Of a stretch of DNA of 64,000 nt, positions 1 through 11,967 are shown in pieces. Within the stretch, counting starts at the first letter, position 1. Each line of letters opens with the position of its first letter. A program made the translations under genes and the position numbers. A model generated the notes under the pieces. The model ran no database searches. It saw only the letters and a program-made list of their open reading frames with translations, and had not been told where the DNA came from. Origin of the DNA: Symsagittifera roscoffensis (taxonomy: Eukaryota; Xenacoelomorpha; Acoela; Convolutidae); assembly GCF_963678635.1 (NCBI RefSeq), contig NC_087063.1, forward strand, positions 10,694,386 to 10,758,385. The letters run 5' to 3'.

Positions 1-519
1 GGCGAAGCCCTGAATGTTCCGACTGCCTATTAAGGTTTATGGAGCAGTAATAACATCGAAAAATTAAAAGTAATAAAACAAAATGAATTTTTTTTTTAAT
101 TTGAATTTTTGTAAATAAAAATCATCCCCCCCCACACGCCATATAAAGTACAAAAGGATAGATTTTTGCCTACTTGTAACAAATCAATTATGACAAATAA
201 GCTTCGTTAAACCAATTTGGGACGATTTTCTAGGACTGATTAACTCTCCGCTTACGCGTTAATAGCGCGAAATATATCGCGCGTTAATTGTCCCAAATTG
301 GCCAAAATGGCAATCTTTAAACCCCCATAACTTTACGAAAAATGATCACAGGTAAAATATCTTTTCAAAATTGAGCTCAGAAAAACAATACCTTTCGAAA
401 GATATTAAAAAAATTCCGTGAAAAATGGCTAGTTAAAAAAGTCGAAATTTGTCTGAAGAAAAAAAAACCCACCCCCGAGCACAAATATTCCGTTACTTTC
501 GTATCGTAAGTCGGAACAA
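1..519 (+). repeat. Hairpin-ended repeat family, near-complete copy
   Basis: This is a copy of a dispersed non-autonomous repeat seen many times in the window. The left end carries the second half of a CAGGGC-gaa-GCCCTG hairpin, cut by the window edge. The right end (about 492-519) carries a degenerate version of the ACTTTCG-tat-CGAAAGT hairpin followed by CGGAACAA. Between them are the shared landmarks CGCTTACGCGTTAATAGCGC and GAGCACAAATATTCCG. No coding potential is evident. The class (MITE, SINE or fold-back element) is not resolved. Confidence 0.7.
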
Positions 520-667
520 CTACTGAATCAATTGCTGTCAAAAAATACATAAAAGTGAGCTTCTGAAACAAAATTTATGAAAGATATAATCTCTAAAACG
601 TTTCTGTTGAGTGAAACAATTGGTTCATTGCTGACAAAAAATAAACCAATAATAAACTCTTATATAG

Positions 668-730
668 CCCAACAAGACTGCTCGTATCAGGGCAAAACCT
701 GGAGTGCTCCAACTGCCAATTAATTGGTCT
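668..730 (+). repeat. Left-end fragment of the hairpin-ended repeat
   Basis: A short fragment matches the left terminus (AAGACTGCTCGTATCAGGGC). Its hairpin arm is decayed (GGGCAAAACCTGG), so the foldback is partly lost. Confidence 0.5.
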
Positions 731-1035
731 CAAAATACTTTTGGTATTTGAAATACTGGCAAACTACTAAATTTAGGCTGATTAAAATTTTAAAATTTTA
801 GTCTTTTATGGAATTAATAAGAGTGAAACCAATTAGATTACCTCAATTCAATTTTGGATTAATTATGAGTGCCGATAATTTGCCGCGCATAAATAATTTG
901 CGTATTGAGGCAAACTATCAAAGTATTATTCTAACCAGCAAAGCCGCACTTTACTCTCAGGCAAGCGTGATAAGTAGATTTCCGGATCGAAGACCATTGC
1001 AGTCAATTTTTTCTAAAATCTGTCTGAAAAAAAAA

Positions 1036-1413
1036 GCAAGACTGCTCCTATCTGGGCGATGCCTTGAATCTTTTGACTGCGTTTTGAGGTCTATGGAGCA
1101 GTAATAACATAAAAAAATTAAAAAGGGTGACGTAAAAATCATCCCCCCACAGGCCATATAAAATTCAAATTGATAAATTTCGCTCCTAGCAACAAAAAAC
1201 TTCATAATAAAGGCATATAAGCTGCGTTCAACCAATTTGGAACAATTTATGAGCAGGATTAAATCTTCGTTTACGCGTTAACAGCGCGAAAGCGGGACAA
1301 CAATAAATTTTGAATGATATAAAAAAAATTCCGTCAAAAATTCCTAGTTAAAAAAGTCAAAATTTGTCTGAAAAAAACCCACCCCGAGCACAAATATTCC
1401 GTTACTTTCGTTA
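1036..1413 (+). repeat. Hairpin-ended repeat copy, running into the assembly gap
   Basis: The left end is diverged (CTGCTCCTATCTGGGCGATGCC) and the copy runs to TTCCGTTACTTTCGTTA, where the gap begins. An apparent ORF across the gap consists mostly of N and was discarded. Confidence 0.6.
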
Positions 1414-1613
1414 NNNNNNNNNNNNNNNNNNNNNNNNNNNNNNNNNNNNNNNNNNNNNNNNNNNNNNNNNNNNNNNNNNNNNNNNNNNNNNNNNNNNNNN
1501 NNNNNNNNNNNNNNNNNNNNNNNNNNNNNNNNNNNNNNNNNNNNNNNNNNNNNNNNNNNNNNNNNNNNNNNNNNNNNNNNNNNNNNNNNNNNNNNNNNNN
1601 NNNNNNNNNNNNN
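1414..1613. other. Assembly gap of 200 N
   Basis: A run of exactly 200 N lies between two copies of the same repeat in opposite orientation. This looks like a fixed-size scaffold placeholder, so the true distance is unknown. Confidence 0.97.
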
Positions 1614-1662
1614 GTAGTCGGAACATTCAGGGCTTCGCCCTGTTACGAGCAGTCTTGTTTGG
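1614..1662 (-). repeat. Left end of the hairpin-ended repeat, inverted
   Basis: The reverse complement of the family's left terminus, with an intact CAGGGC-ttc-GCCCTG foldback and the CTGTTACGAGCAGTCTTG flank. Confidence 0.65.
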
Positions 1663-2599
1663 TTTCTTGATGCATCGATTTACTGATATAGCATCAGAAC
1701 TATGATGACGAGTCCCTGTAACGTAGCCAGATCCTTCATACGATAATCGACTGAGCGTCACGGAGTTTTAATTCAAGCTACCATGAAAATACAAGCCCAA
1801 ATATGATTTCAAACAATTTATGGGGTTTTATCTTTTTTTTATTTCCAGTATCTTTGGTTAAAGGTTGTTTTTAACTCTAAAGGTTGTTTTTGAAGCTTCT
1901 AATGATGTTGACGCCCGGCTTATTAATGTAAAATCACCCACTGACTCCTGTTTTATGTTTTTAGTATTTTGAGTCTGTTTTGGACTTTTTTGGACTATTT
2001 TTGACAACGTTATATTGCGATGTTCTATCTCTGGTTGCGCAGTTCTATGCTTCTCTCGGTAGTTTTGTCTCGGCTAAAAGATGCAAGTAACTTTTGATTT
2101 TTTTCTAAAGGAGAAATTTCTTTTTTCTAGTTCAAATTTTTACAAAAATTGTATTTGCGAATTAAAGTCGAGTGAATAATAATGCTGAAAACTTTGATCC
2201 TGTGAGAGCGGAAATTTTTTTAAAAGACACCAAATCGTTAATTATCTGATGAGATACAAAGCTTTTTGGACGGATGCCTAAATCTATGATTTAAATTGCC
2301 AAGTAACCATTTATAGTATAGCTTCACAATTGTATAAATCATTCCATGTTTGAATTTGTTTTCCTTCAGCATTCGTATTAAGTTTCTTTTTTCAAGATAA
2401 CTAATTCCTAATGAAAACAAAGCATTTTCTTTGAGTAATGTAAAATTATACTCTAAAAATATATATTTTATGGTATATTCAAAGTTTTGATAATCAAGGG
2501 AATTAATGATTAGGGTAAATTTTGAATTTTTGACAAAGATATCAATCTTTATTTTTTTAGGTTGACTAATTTGATTGTCCGAGTTATCTCAAAGCACTA
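1663..2599. other. Intergenic, nothing recognised
   Basis: AT-rich sequence with short open frames only. I see no splice-flanked coding blocks, RNA gene or structured repeat. Confidence 0.5.
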
Positions 2600-2865
2600 A
2601 AAAGACCCTGTTTTGGCCAAGTTTTCTCCGCCGCAGAAAATTTTTGGAAAAAACATGCCAAAAGAGGCGTTTTTAGGCCCTTTTCGGAATATTTTGACCA
2701 AAAAAAAAGCACTTTTGGCGCGCAATTTCCGCTCAAAGTTAGTAAAAATTGGCGTCGAATACGCCTTTAAAAACATTTTAAGTTTTGGGAGCCAAAAATG
2801 AATATCTCAAAATAGTACAAAGAGGCCCGTTGGGTCGGCAGGGGTCAAATCCCTGAAGAGGCAGA
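2600..2865 (-). mobile_element. Degenerate relative of the hAT-type MITE
   Basis: On the - strand this shares the blocks GGGATTTGACCCCTGCCGACCC, GGCGCCAA-like and AAAATTTTCTGCGGC with the elements at 12328-12813 and 40594-40956. Termini and target duplications could not be defined, so it is a decayed or truncated copy. No transposase is visible. Confidence 0.5.
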
Positions 2866-2988
2866 GCGGTGTGAAAGCCAACCCCCCTAAATCCACCCTT
2901 AATCCGCCCCTTTAAACGGGGAATCACTCGCACCTTCAGGATTTTCAACCTGTATCTGGTTACCCTTAATTCTATATAATTCAACGCT

Positions 2989-3657
2989 GCCCGCACTGAC
3001 AAAAATGGTTTTGGATCGATTTTAATTGATTTTAAATCAATGTTAACTCAATTCAAATTGTTAACCAATGTACATTTTGTGAAAAAATCGAGAAAAGAGT
3101 CACCAAAATTTAAATTTTGAGCACAAAAACATGAAAAGAAATCATTGAATTTATCATTTTAAATCAAAACTTTGAGCAAAAACCTTTATAACAAATCAAA
3201 AAAATGACCGGTATAGATCAATCTTTGAGCTCAAATATTCAGGGAAATCGTAAATTGTTATTATTGTTTTTAAAGCTTTTAGGTCTTTTTTATGCTACCA
3301 TACACTACAGATGTAAAATGAAGAATGATGGGCGATGAAAAAATACAACACAAACTCGAAACTGATTAAACTTGAATAAAAAATTGACTTCATTTGATTT
3401 AAATCCTTTTTAATACCCCTAAAGTTGAAAACAAGTTAAGAGATTAAAAAAAGTTTTTAAATCGATTTGAAATCGATTTGAATCATTTATTAGCTGGGAT
3501 TAAATATCAATTTAAACCGATTTAAAATTGATCCAAAACATTATGAACCTTTTCTATTTGATATTCGTTTTCTTATATATAATACAATTGATTTGAATTA
3601 AGTCTAAATACTTTTTTCATACTAAAATCAATCCTAGTCCATTTTTGTCAGAGCGGC
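2989..3657. mobile_element. Non-autonomous element with about 38-bp terminal inverted repeats
   Basis: The left end, containing CTGACAAAAATGG followed by GGATCGATTTTA, is repeated in inverse orientation at the right end (CCATTTTTGTCAG before GCGGC). About 38 bp match with a few mismatches. The interior is very AT-rich with many TTTAAATCGATT-type short palindromes and no ORF. No clear target duplication was found, so the superfamily is unassigned. Confidence 0.55.
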
Positions 3658-3710
3658 TGGGCTATTGTTTAACTACCGCATGTTATTCATGTCAGTATTT
3701 TTTAGATGTT

Positions 3711-4564
3711 AATCTTATGTTCTGGCCTTGAAAGCCAATGAAAATGAAATGTTCAAAATTGATAGCCACTAGCTTTTTAGCAAACAACCATAGCTCAACT
3801 GCTATTCCATTTTTTCTGATCGATTCCAAATTAGGTCGCACGTGACAAACTTTTTTCATTGTTTAATCATACTTAGTCAAAGATATGAGCACAAACTTTT
3901 GAGAATAAAATAACACATACTATTTTTCTTGAGAATAAAAAACAAAATTAATGAGACTCTGTATAAATTGGATATTTTTCCATTTTCAGTCTAATCTGTT
4001 TTTTTTTTTGTGGCTATTGCTTTTGTTGTTGTTCTAATGTGTGGGAACCCAATATATGGCTCTCATGACATATGAAAAAAATTGTGAAGATGGTTGCCTT
4101 GATAAGAAACATTCCTCTCATTTTTTATCCTTGACAACAAAATTACTCATTGAGCAAACACATCCAAAGGTTTTTCATCCAAGTTCTGATTGAAAGCAAA
4201 AACTCTCAATAGTTTCCACAAAATTTTGAAAACAGTTCTGATTTTATATTAAAAAGTTGCATAAGAATTTTCGGAATTCGATTAGTGTACCCAGTATGCA
4301 ACTCAGGCTGGTTTTGATTTTTGAATTTTTTGTTCAAACTTCCAAAGAAGGTGACGGAGTAATTGTGCTTGGTATCCTTTTTTTTCTCTAGTCAGTTTGC
4401 GACTTTTAAATTAGCATTTTTGACGGGGTTTGTCCGAATCATTCGAAAAATATTGTTGCCTTGAGCGCAAATTTAAAAAGATGTTTCACCTTTGATCATT
4501 TTTGTGAAGTTCTGGGGGTTTAAAACTTGCATTTTGCCTCCAATTTGGTCAATTTGGAACAATT
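3711..4564. repeat. 854-bp tandem duplication, copy 1
   Basis: Starts AATCTTATGTTCTGGCC and matches the next 854 bp almost base for base; differences are mostly in T-run length. Its 3' third resembles the hairpin-ended repeat in reverse orientation (GATCATTTTTGTGAAG, CCTCCAATTTGG). No gene seen. Confidence 0.85.
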
Positions 4565-5417
4565 AATCTTATGTTCTGGCCTTGAAAGCCAATGAAAATG
4601 AAATGTTCAAAATTGATAGCCACTAGCTTTTTAGCAAACAACCATAGCTCAACTGCTATTCCATTTTTTCTGATCGATTCCAAATTAGGTCGCACGTGAC
4701 AAACTTTTTTCATTGTTTAATCATACTTAGTCAAAGATATGAGCACAAACTTTTGAGAATAAAATAACACATACTATTTTTCTTGAGAATAAAAAACAAA
4801 ATTAATGAGACTCTGTATAAATTGGATATTTTTCCATTTTCAGTCTAATCTGTTTTTTTTGTGGCTATTGCTTTTGTTGTTGTTCTAATGTGTGGGAACC
4901 CAATATATGGCTCTCATGACATATGAAAAAAATTGTGAAGATGGTTGCCTTGATAAGAAACATTCCTCTCATTTTTTAGCCTTGACAACAAAATTACTCA
5001 TTGAGCAAACACATCCAAAGGTTTTTCATCCAAGTTCTGATTGAAAGCAAAAACTCTCAATAGTTTCCACAAAATTTTGAAAACAGTTCTGATTTTATAT
5101 TAAAAAGTTGCATAAGAATTTTCGGAATTCGATTAGTGTACCCAGTATGCAACTCAGGCTGGTTTTGATTTTTGAATTTTTTGTTCAAACTTCCAAAGAA
5201 GGTGACGGAGTAATTGTGCTTGGTATCCTTTTTTTTTTCTCTAGTCAGTTTGCGACTTTTAAATTAGCATTTTTGACGGGGTTTGTCCGAATCATTCGAA
5301 AAATATTGTTGCCTTGAGCGCAAATTTAAAAAGATGTTTCACCTTTGATCATTTTTGTGAAGTTCTGAGGGTTTAAAACTTGTATTTTGCCTCCAATTTG
5401 GTCAATTTGGAACATTT
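4565..5417. repeat. 854-bp tandem duplication, copy 2
   Basis: Near-identical to 3711-4564, indicating a recent unequal exchange. After the end it continues (5418-5715) as a reverse-oriented hairpin-ended repeat fragment finishing at CGAACAGTCTTGTTAG. A 69-codon open frame at 5108 is a by-product of the repeat. Confidence 0.85.
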
Positions 5418-7043
5418 AACGCGCGATAAGTTTCGTGCTATTAGGGCGTAAGCGCATATTTAATCCATAATAGAAACCGTTCCATTTTTTTGATTGAGAC
5501 ATGTTCTTTGGTCTATTAATAAATTTGTTACAAGCAAAAATTAAGTTTTTGTGCCTTACATAGACTTTGAGCACGTGGGAGGATAATTTTAAAAGAAATA
5601 TCAACAAAAAGTTTTGAATTATTTTTAGTTTTTATTTTGAAAATTCCATCGAATATAATTTTTTAAATTACTCAAAAGAAAAAAACGCTTGCCCTGACAC
5701 GAACAGTCTTGTTAGATTACTTGAAGAAATTCAAAAAATGAAAAAACTTCAAACTGATATTTAAGTACGTTTTCTTGTATCAAAACGAAGCCCTGAACAT
5801 TCGAAATGCTATTCATTCTCTTTTTGTGGAATGTTTTTGCGGGGAACAAAGATCAAGTTTTCCGAAAATGAAAGAAAATTTTTTTTTAATTTATTCAAAA
5901 AATCCCCACTACGCAAAATGTAAAATCCAAAATGAAATATTTTGATTTAGAAATTTTTGATGAAACTAAATAAATTGCGCCAATTTCAAATGGATTATAG
6001 TCATTTTTGAGCCCGGTTAGTTTGATGCTTACGCTTTATAATAATAATTCATAGTGTGTAATTTTGTTCCTATTTGGTCAAATTGACATTTTTAAAGCCG
6101 TCGGAAATATACAATATCAGTCGCCTCAAAGGTTTAAAGAATTAAACACGACTGCTCGTATAATGGGGTGAAACCCTGAATGTTCCGACTACATTTTAAG
6201 GTCAAATGAAAGTTAAATAATTGAATCATTGATGAAAAAATCCTTTTTATAAAAGTCCCTTTTTTATTCATTCCATCCACTCACATGCTATGTAAGATAC
6301 AAAGAATGTGTTAGCTTACATCACCCAGTGTACAATAAGCCTCTTTTTTTGTTTCAAAAAGACTAGATTGATGGCCTCAATTCAATTTGAAATGCATTAA
6401 CTTGCAAAGTACTGAATTTTATGTACCAATGTTATTCAAAAGTGCCGTCAAAATGACCTAAAACTCTTAACGTCCTTTAGCAGAAGAACCGAGGATTTTT
6501 TTAATAAGGAAGGAGGTGCTTATCTTCCGCACGGATATTTGTGACGTTTTTTAAGATTTGATTTCCCCTATCACTTTGAAGTTAGTTAACTTGCTAACTT
6601 CCAATTCAAAGGGTTGTTAAAATAAAGATATAATATTTAAGTCTCAAATTTCCGTAAAATGCAGAAAAGCACCTCCTCCACACATAAAATATTACAAATT
6701 GACAATTTCAATTTTTATTGCCATGATTTATAGTTATAGGTTCGATAGATTTATATGAGACTACAAATCAACGGAATTTATCATTTTTTTTAAATATTCA
6801 GAAATTTTTGAACTATGGCACTATGACCTTCCTCTAAGCAGCTTTAAATTCAAATATTAAGTTTTTATAACTTCATATTGCTTCGATGTTGATTTTCGAC
6901 GGAATTATAAGTCCTTAAAACGGTTAAATTCACTATCACTGACTAAAAAACCATAAAGCAATTCCAATTGCACCAATTTTTGAAAAAATTAACAAAAGAT
7001 TTAAAAATTCTTGCTTTTTAAAATATTTGAAAAAAAAACAGGC

Positions 7044-7527
7044 ATGGCTGTAATTGAGCATCTGAAATTGTACACCGAGTATGGCTCACTTCATGGTATT
7101 GGCCATTTTCTGCAGGCCAGCCGGTTTCGCAGCTACAAAATGCGACTATTTTGGTGCGCTATTGTGTTTGCAGCACTGTTTGCATGTGGATACTTGCAGA
7201 TCAACTTGCTTCTAGATATTCTCTCTAAGCAAACATCGGTAGACGTTTTCTACGAGAGACGCAATTCGGCTAAACTGCCCACAGTTCTAATTTGCGACAT
7301 GAACCATGAACTGGACAAAGGCCAGCTGTTCATGAAACAGTTCCTTGGAAACTCGACACTACTCTACATGCATACTGCTATTTTGTCCCGAAATGATCTG
7401 TTCGAGGCGATTCGAAGAGACCTCAGGAAGAATTTATCGAATCTGGAAAAATATCCGTCTATAGAGAGGGACTACCAACATTATTATGAATACGTTAATC
7501 CCGAGTTTTTGAGTTTACCTCCAGTTG
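7044..7527 (+). CDS. DEG/ENaC channel, first exon copy A (N-terminus and TM1)
   Basis: Encodes the cytoplasmic N-terminus, first membrane span and start of the ectodomain of a DEG/ENaC sodium channel subunit. The ATG at 7044 (MAVIEHLKLY) precedes the family's HG gating dipeptide at residues 17-18 (SLHGIGHF). A hydrophobic span lies at about residues 35-57, followed by the typical post-TM1 pattern ending in PTVLICDMN. Two consensus donors follow: GTTG|GTAAGG (exon end 7527, phase 1, matching exon 2) and TTGGA|GTAAGG (exon end 7552, phase 2, matching the exon at 7755). In this copy the acceptor-like CTTTCTAG seen before copy B's exon is disrupted, so it may be less used. It differs from copy B by about five conservative residues. 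Confidence 0.85.
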
Positions 7528-7754
7528 GTAAGGACATTTTTGACATTTTGGAGTAAGGTTTTGTTACACGAACATAATAAGAGAATTTTCAGAATTTTTA
7601 CGCAAATTTTTTGATTAAAAAAACTAAATTTTCAGCAGCGAACAAATGGCATTGTAAAATTTGTCGTCTTTTTGTCTTTTTGTGGATGTGTTAAGTGCCT
7701 TGAAACTTTTTACCGATACAAATACAACAAAAAACCTTTAATTATTTTTAATAG

Positions 7755-7866
7755 AAGCAGCATTACAGAAATTTTAATTGGGCCTAAGCAGTATGTGGAC
7801 AATCTTAAGCATAACAAAATTTTTTTGATCGATTGTAACTACTTCGATAAAATGATTTGGCAATAA
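7755..7866 (+). CDS. Candidate early terminal exon, DEG/ENaC short isoform (copy A)
   Basis: An acceptor-like TTTTTAATAG precedes an open segment (SSITEILIGPKQYVDN...KMIWQ, then stop). Its phase agrees only with the second donor of exon 1a at 7553. The stop codon TAA overlaps an AATAAA poly(A) signal (GGCAATAAAATTG). The same arrangement is kept in copy B. If used, it gives a channel fragment of about 206 residues with TM1 only. This is inferred from phase, conservation and the poly(A) signal; there is no transcript evidence. Confidence 0.4.
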
Positions 7867-8394
7867 AATTGTTGGGCATTTAGAAAACAAATCATACGAT
7901 CATAAGCAAACACTTCAAAAAAAGATCTCAAAAAAAATCGTATTAGTTGAAACAAATAAAACAGCAACAAACATTTTTTAAATTTGAAGATTATTCTCAA
8001 AATTTTCCATAAAAACACGTAAATAAGAAGCAAGAAAAGCAAATTATTTGAGTTGGAATTTTATTTCAATTATTCAATTTTAGTTATTCAATCAATAAAG
8101 TTTTGTTAATAAATAGTACAGAGTACTATACTTCATATCTTCAGATAGAATCTAATCAGGTCTAGATCAAGACCAATCAGTCTAAATAAAACAGTACTTA
8201 TTGTAAAAATTCAGCGGCGCTATAACAGATCAGAGTACCTTCTACGCTGGCTATGGTGCTCTGCTAATGATAAGCTTTCTCCCGTACTGAAACTTGTAGT
8301 TAAATTCAAATCTGGACATCAAAAATACATAAAAAATTGATATGATATTTATGAAAAAAATCAGATTTTGAGTCAGATATAATCAAACTTGAAG
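7867..8394. other. Intronic sequence in duplication copy A
   Basis: No coding block. Positions 8119-8126 are the empty counterpart of the MITE insertion site in copy B (CAGAGTAC versus CATAGTAC). Confidence 0.6.
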
Positions 8395-8620
8395 TAAACC
8401 TGGACCAGACATGTTCATGTCTGAAATTACTTGATCAGACCTGAAGCAAACATGATCATACCTGACTTTACATGATCAAACCTGGACCAGACATGATCAT
8501 GCATGAAATTACATGATCAGAACTGAAGCAGACATGATCATACGTGACTTTACATGATCATACCTGGCCCAGACATAATCATGCCTGAAATTACATGATC
8601 AGACTTGAAGCAGACATATC
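8395..8620. repeat. TGATCA-rich tandem repeats, copy A
   Basis: Repeats of about 27-30 bp built on ACATGATCAGACCTGAAGCAG and CATGATCATACCTGACTTT, rich in the palindrome TGATCA. They are imperfect, with no leader or cas genes. Confidence 0.75.
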
Positions 8621-8775
8621 AGGATGGTAGTGTAAGACCGGGACAAACCGTGAATCAATTGAAGCAAGCTTCGGTGTTAACTCGAGAAGCAAAAGTCAGT
8701 TTAATATTTTTGCCATATTTTAGCTGACAAGAACAGAAACTACACATGATCTTAGCCAAAAGGCAGTGAAGCGAT
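8621..8775 (-). pseudogene. U2 snRNA-like sequence, copy A
   Basis: Read on the - strand from 8775 it starts ATCGCTTC and continues CCTTTTGGCTAAGATC, the 5' stem I and adjoining region of U2 snRNA. It then has TGTTCTT, an Sm-like region and a GCTTGCTTC stem-loop plus a GTCCCGG...CACTACC 3' part. It departs from canonical U2: GTAGTT replaces the branch-pairing GTAGTA, stem IIb is missing, the length is about 155 nt, and this copy also has CACTGCC for CTCGGCC. Probably a decayed U2 derivative. Confidence 0.6.
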
Positions 8776-9049
8776 AACTGAAACAAATGATTTTTTTTCT
8801 ACGTACCTCAGACACAACAGGTCGAACCAAAAAAACTTTTAAACTATCCCACTGGATTGAGAGCTAGGTCGCTCCCGAAACAATTCATACAATATCAAGG
8901 TAAATAATTAAAAATAGGCAGTCATTATAATTCTTTGCCTTATAAAAACACCCTGCCGGCTTGCAATTCTATCGTAAAACTACAGTGGACTACACTTTAA
9001 CCATCTGCGTTTCTGCCGTTATGTAGCGCTAAGTTTTTTTACATGATCT

Positions 9050-9433
9050 GACCTGAAGCAGGTATAGTCATGTCTGACCAGGTATAGTCATGTCTGACCA
9101 GGTATAGTCATGCCTGACTCAGGTATAGTCATTTCTGACCAGATATAATCATTTATGACCAGGTATAGTCATGTCTGACCAAGTATACTCATGTCTGACC
9201 AGGTATAGTCATACCTGACTCCGGTATAGTCATTTCTGACCAGATATAATCATTTATGACCAGGTATAGTCATGTCTGACCAAGTATAGTCATGCCTGAC
9301 CAAATATAGTCATGCCTGACCAGGTATAGTCATGCCTCACTCAGGTATAGTCATTTCTGACCAGATATATTCATGTATGACCAGGTATAGTCAATTCTGA
9401 CCAGGTATAGTCATGTCTGACCAGGTATATATC
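9050..9433. repeat. About 20-bp minisatellite (GTATAGTCATG), copy A
   Basis: Around 18 imperfect units of GGTATAGTCATGTCTGACCA in direct orientation. No spacers of unique sequence, so not a CRISPR array. Confidence 0.85.
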
Positions 9434-11251
9434 AGCAAGAAATATCAGCAAAAAATTTTGAATCATTTTCGTTTTTTTTTGAAAAATTCATCGAATATAA
9501 TTTTTTAAACTACTCTTCAGTGAAAAATGATTTGCCCTGACACGAGCAGTCTTGTTAGATTACTTCATGAAATCAAAAAAAAGGAAAAAAAATCAAACTG
9601 ATATTTAAGCAAGTTTTCTCGTATCAAAGCGAAGCCCTGAACATTCGGACTGCTGCTCAATTTTTTTTTGGTGTGAATATTTTTGCGGGGAACAAAGATG
9701 ATTATTTTTTAAAACGGAAGCAATTTTGTTTACATTTTTTCAAAAAATCCCCACTAAGCAAAAACAAAAAGTAAAACACAAAAAAGTAAAACCCAAAAAC
9801 TCCGCCATGTTCTTTATTAATTAGAAAAAGTGGTAATACTTTCAAAGGTTTAAAGAGTTAAATACGATTGCTCGTGTAACAGGGTGAAACCCTGAATGAT
9901 CTTTCCGACTACACTTTAGGGCCAAATGAAGGGCCAAACCTTAGAAAAAACTCCCTTCTTGGTTTATTTGATCCCTTCACATGCAATGTAGGATAAAAAA
10001 AATGTGTTATCTTACGTCACCCAGTGTACAATAAGCATCTTTTATTGTTTTGAAAGGACTAGATTGTTGGCCTCAATTCGATTTGAAATGCATTAATTTG
10101 CCTCTTACGCGTGTTAAAAGTTCATTATCCCAAGTTGACCAAGTAAGCAATTTTTAGACAATGGTTACTTACGAAAAATGATCACAGGTGAAATACCTAT
10201 TCAAATTTGAGCTCAGGACAACATTCTCTCTCAGATGCTATACAAAAAGTTCCGTCAAAATGCTTAGGTAAGAAGTTAAAAATTTACTGAATAAAAAACC
10301 CCCCCAAGCATAAATATTCCATAAATAAATAAATATTCAAAAGACGGAAAAAAAGAAGGTTGATGGACGTGTAAAATTTCGCTTGCAGTATATTTTAGCT
10401 GATGTAGCTAATCTGGATGGTGGTGTAATAAGTTTTACACAACGCAGCAGAGCTTGCGAATTTGAGCCGACAGACGAAACTTCCATAAAAATAAGTTCAG
10501 ACGCCAGGACTTTTGACTTAACCAAGAGGTTATAACAGAAATCTAACAGAAAATTTTTGGCTCGCTCTACTTAACGGCTTTAAAAATTCCATTTTCATCA
10601 GATAAAATCAATCTACTCCAATCTTGTTCATGCGACAGAGACTAAATGAAAAGTAAAAATTTTGTGTGCCAAAGTTATTCAAAACTGCCTTTAAAATGAC
10701 CAAAAACTTCTCTTAACGTCCTTTAGCGGAGGAACCCATGATTTTAAACAAGGAAAGTGGTGCTTGTCTCCGGTACGGATGTTCGTGACTTTTTTAAAGA
10801 TTTGATTGGCCCTATTTCTTTGAAGTTAGTTAACTTGCTAACTTCCAATTCAAAGGGTTGATAAAATAAAAAAATATAAATGAAGTCTCAAATTTCCTCA
10901 AAATGCAAAAAAAGCACCTCCTCCCACATAAAAACTGTCTCATTTGTTTTTGTCAACAGATATGATTATAGGTTCGATAGATTTATAAAGGACTACAAAG
11001 CATTGGAATTTTATCAAAATAAAACGTTTATGAACTATTGCACTAAGACCTTCCTCTAAGTCGCTTTAAATTCAAGTATGAAGTTTTTATAACTTTATTT
11101 TGCTTCGATGTTGATTTTCGGCAGAATAATAATTCCTTAAAACAACTAAATTGACTTTTACTGATTTTAGAAGACCAAAAAGTAGTTCCAATTGTACAAT
11201 TTTTGAAAAAACTAACGAAAGATTTGCTGTTTGCTTTCTAGAAAAACAGGC

Positions 11252-11735
11252 ATGGCTATAATAGAGCATCTGAAATTGTACACCGAGTATGGCTCACTTC
11301 ATGGTATTGGCCATTTTCTGCAGGCCAGCCGGTTTCGCAGCTACAAAATGCGACTATTTTGGTGCGCTATTGTGTTTGCAGCACTGTTTGTATGTGGATA
11401 CTTGCAGATCAACTTGCTTCTAGATATTCTCTCTAAGCAAACATCGGTAGACGTTTTCTACGAGAGACGCAATTCGGCTAAACTGCCCACAGTTCTAATT
11501 TGCGACATGAACCATGAACTGGACAAAGGCCAGCTGTTCATGAAACAGTTCCTTGGAAACTCGACTCTACTCTACATGCATACTGCTATTTTGTCCCGAA
11601 ATGATCTGTTCGAGGCGATTCGAAGAGACATCAGGAAGAATTTATCGAGTCTGGAAAAATATCCGTCTATAGAGAGGGACTACCAACATTATTATGAATA
11701 CATAAATCCCGAGTTTTTGAGTTTACCTCCAGTTG
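11252..11735 (+). CDS. DEG/ENaC channel, first exon copy B (N-terminus and TM1)
   Basis: Duplicate of the exon at 7044, starting MAIIEHLKLY, with the same HG motif, TM1 and post-TM1 motif. An acceptor-like TTTGCTTTCTAG ends 11 nt before the ATG, consistent with a trans-splice site or a 5'-UTR intron. Donors are at 11736 (phase 1, to exon 2) and 11761 (phase 2, to 11968). The five or so differences from copy A are conservative (V/I, A/V, L/I, N/S, V/I), suggesting both copies stayed under constraint. Being nearer exon 2 and keeping its acceptor, this is the likelier start of the full-length channel. Copy A would then be an alternative first exon. Confidence 0.87.
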
Positions 11736-11967
11736 GTAAGGACATTTTCGACATTTTGGAGTAAGGTTTTGTTACACGAACATAATAGGAGATTTTTCAG
11801 AATTTTTTTACGCAAATTATGTGATTAAAAATAAAAATACCTTTCACCAGCTAACAATTGGCATTGTAAAATTTGTCGTCTTTTTGTCTTTTTGTGGATG
11901 TGTTAAGTGCCTTGAAATTTTTTACCGATACAATTACAACAAAAAATCTTATAATTCTTTTTAATAG

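Larger units (their letters stand above)
5689..9433. repeat. Segmental duplication, copy A
   Basis: Aligns by eye with 9534-14110: the repeat end at 5689/9534, the repeat left end at 6150/9860, the first exon at 7044/11252, the U2-like sequence at 8775/13473 and the GTATAGTCATG tandem array. Apart from the exon, the copies differ by substitutions and small indels. Copy B is longer mainly because of one MITE insertion. The unit duplicates the 5' end of the DEG/ENaC gene. Confidence 0.85.

Noticed and set aside
808-1104. 98-codon ORF on the + strand
   Set aside because: It overlaps repeat ends and shows no domain, splice context or conservation within the window.
1364-1705. 113-codon ORF across the gap
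   Set aside because: Most codons are N, so no frame is actually observed.
8395-9433. Short regular repeats resembling a CRISPR array
   Set aside because: Units are imperfect and contiguous without unique spacers, there are no cas genes, and the context is an animal genome.
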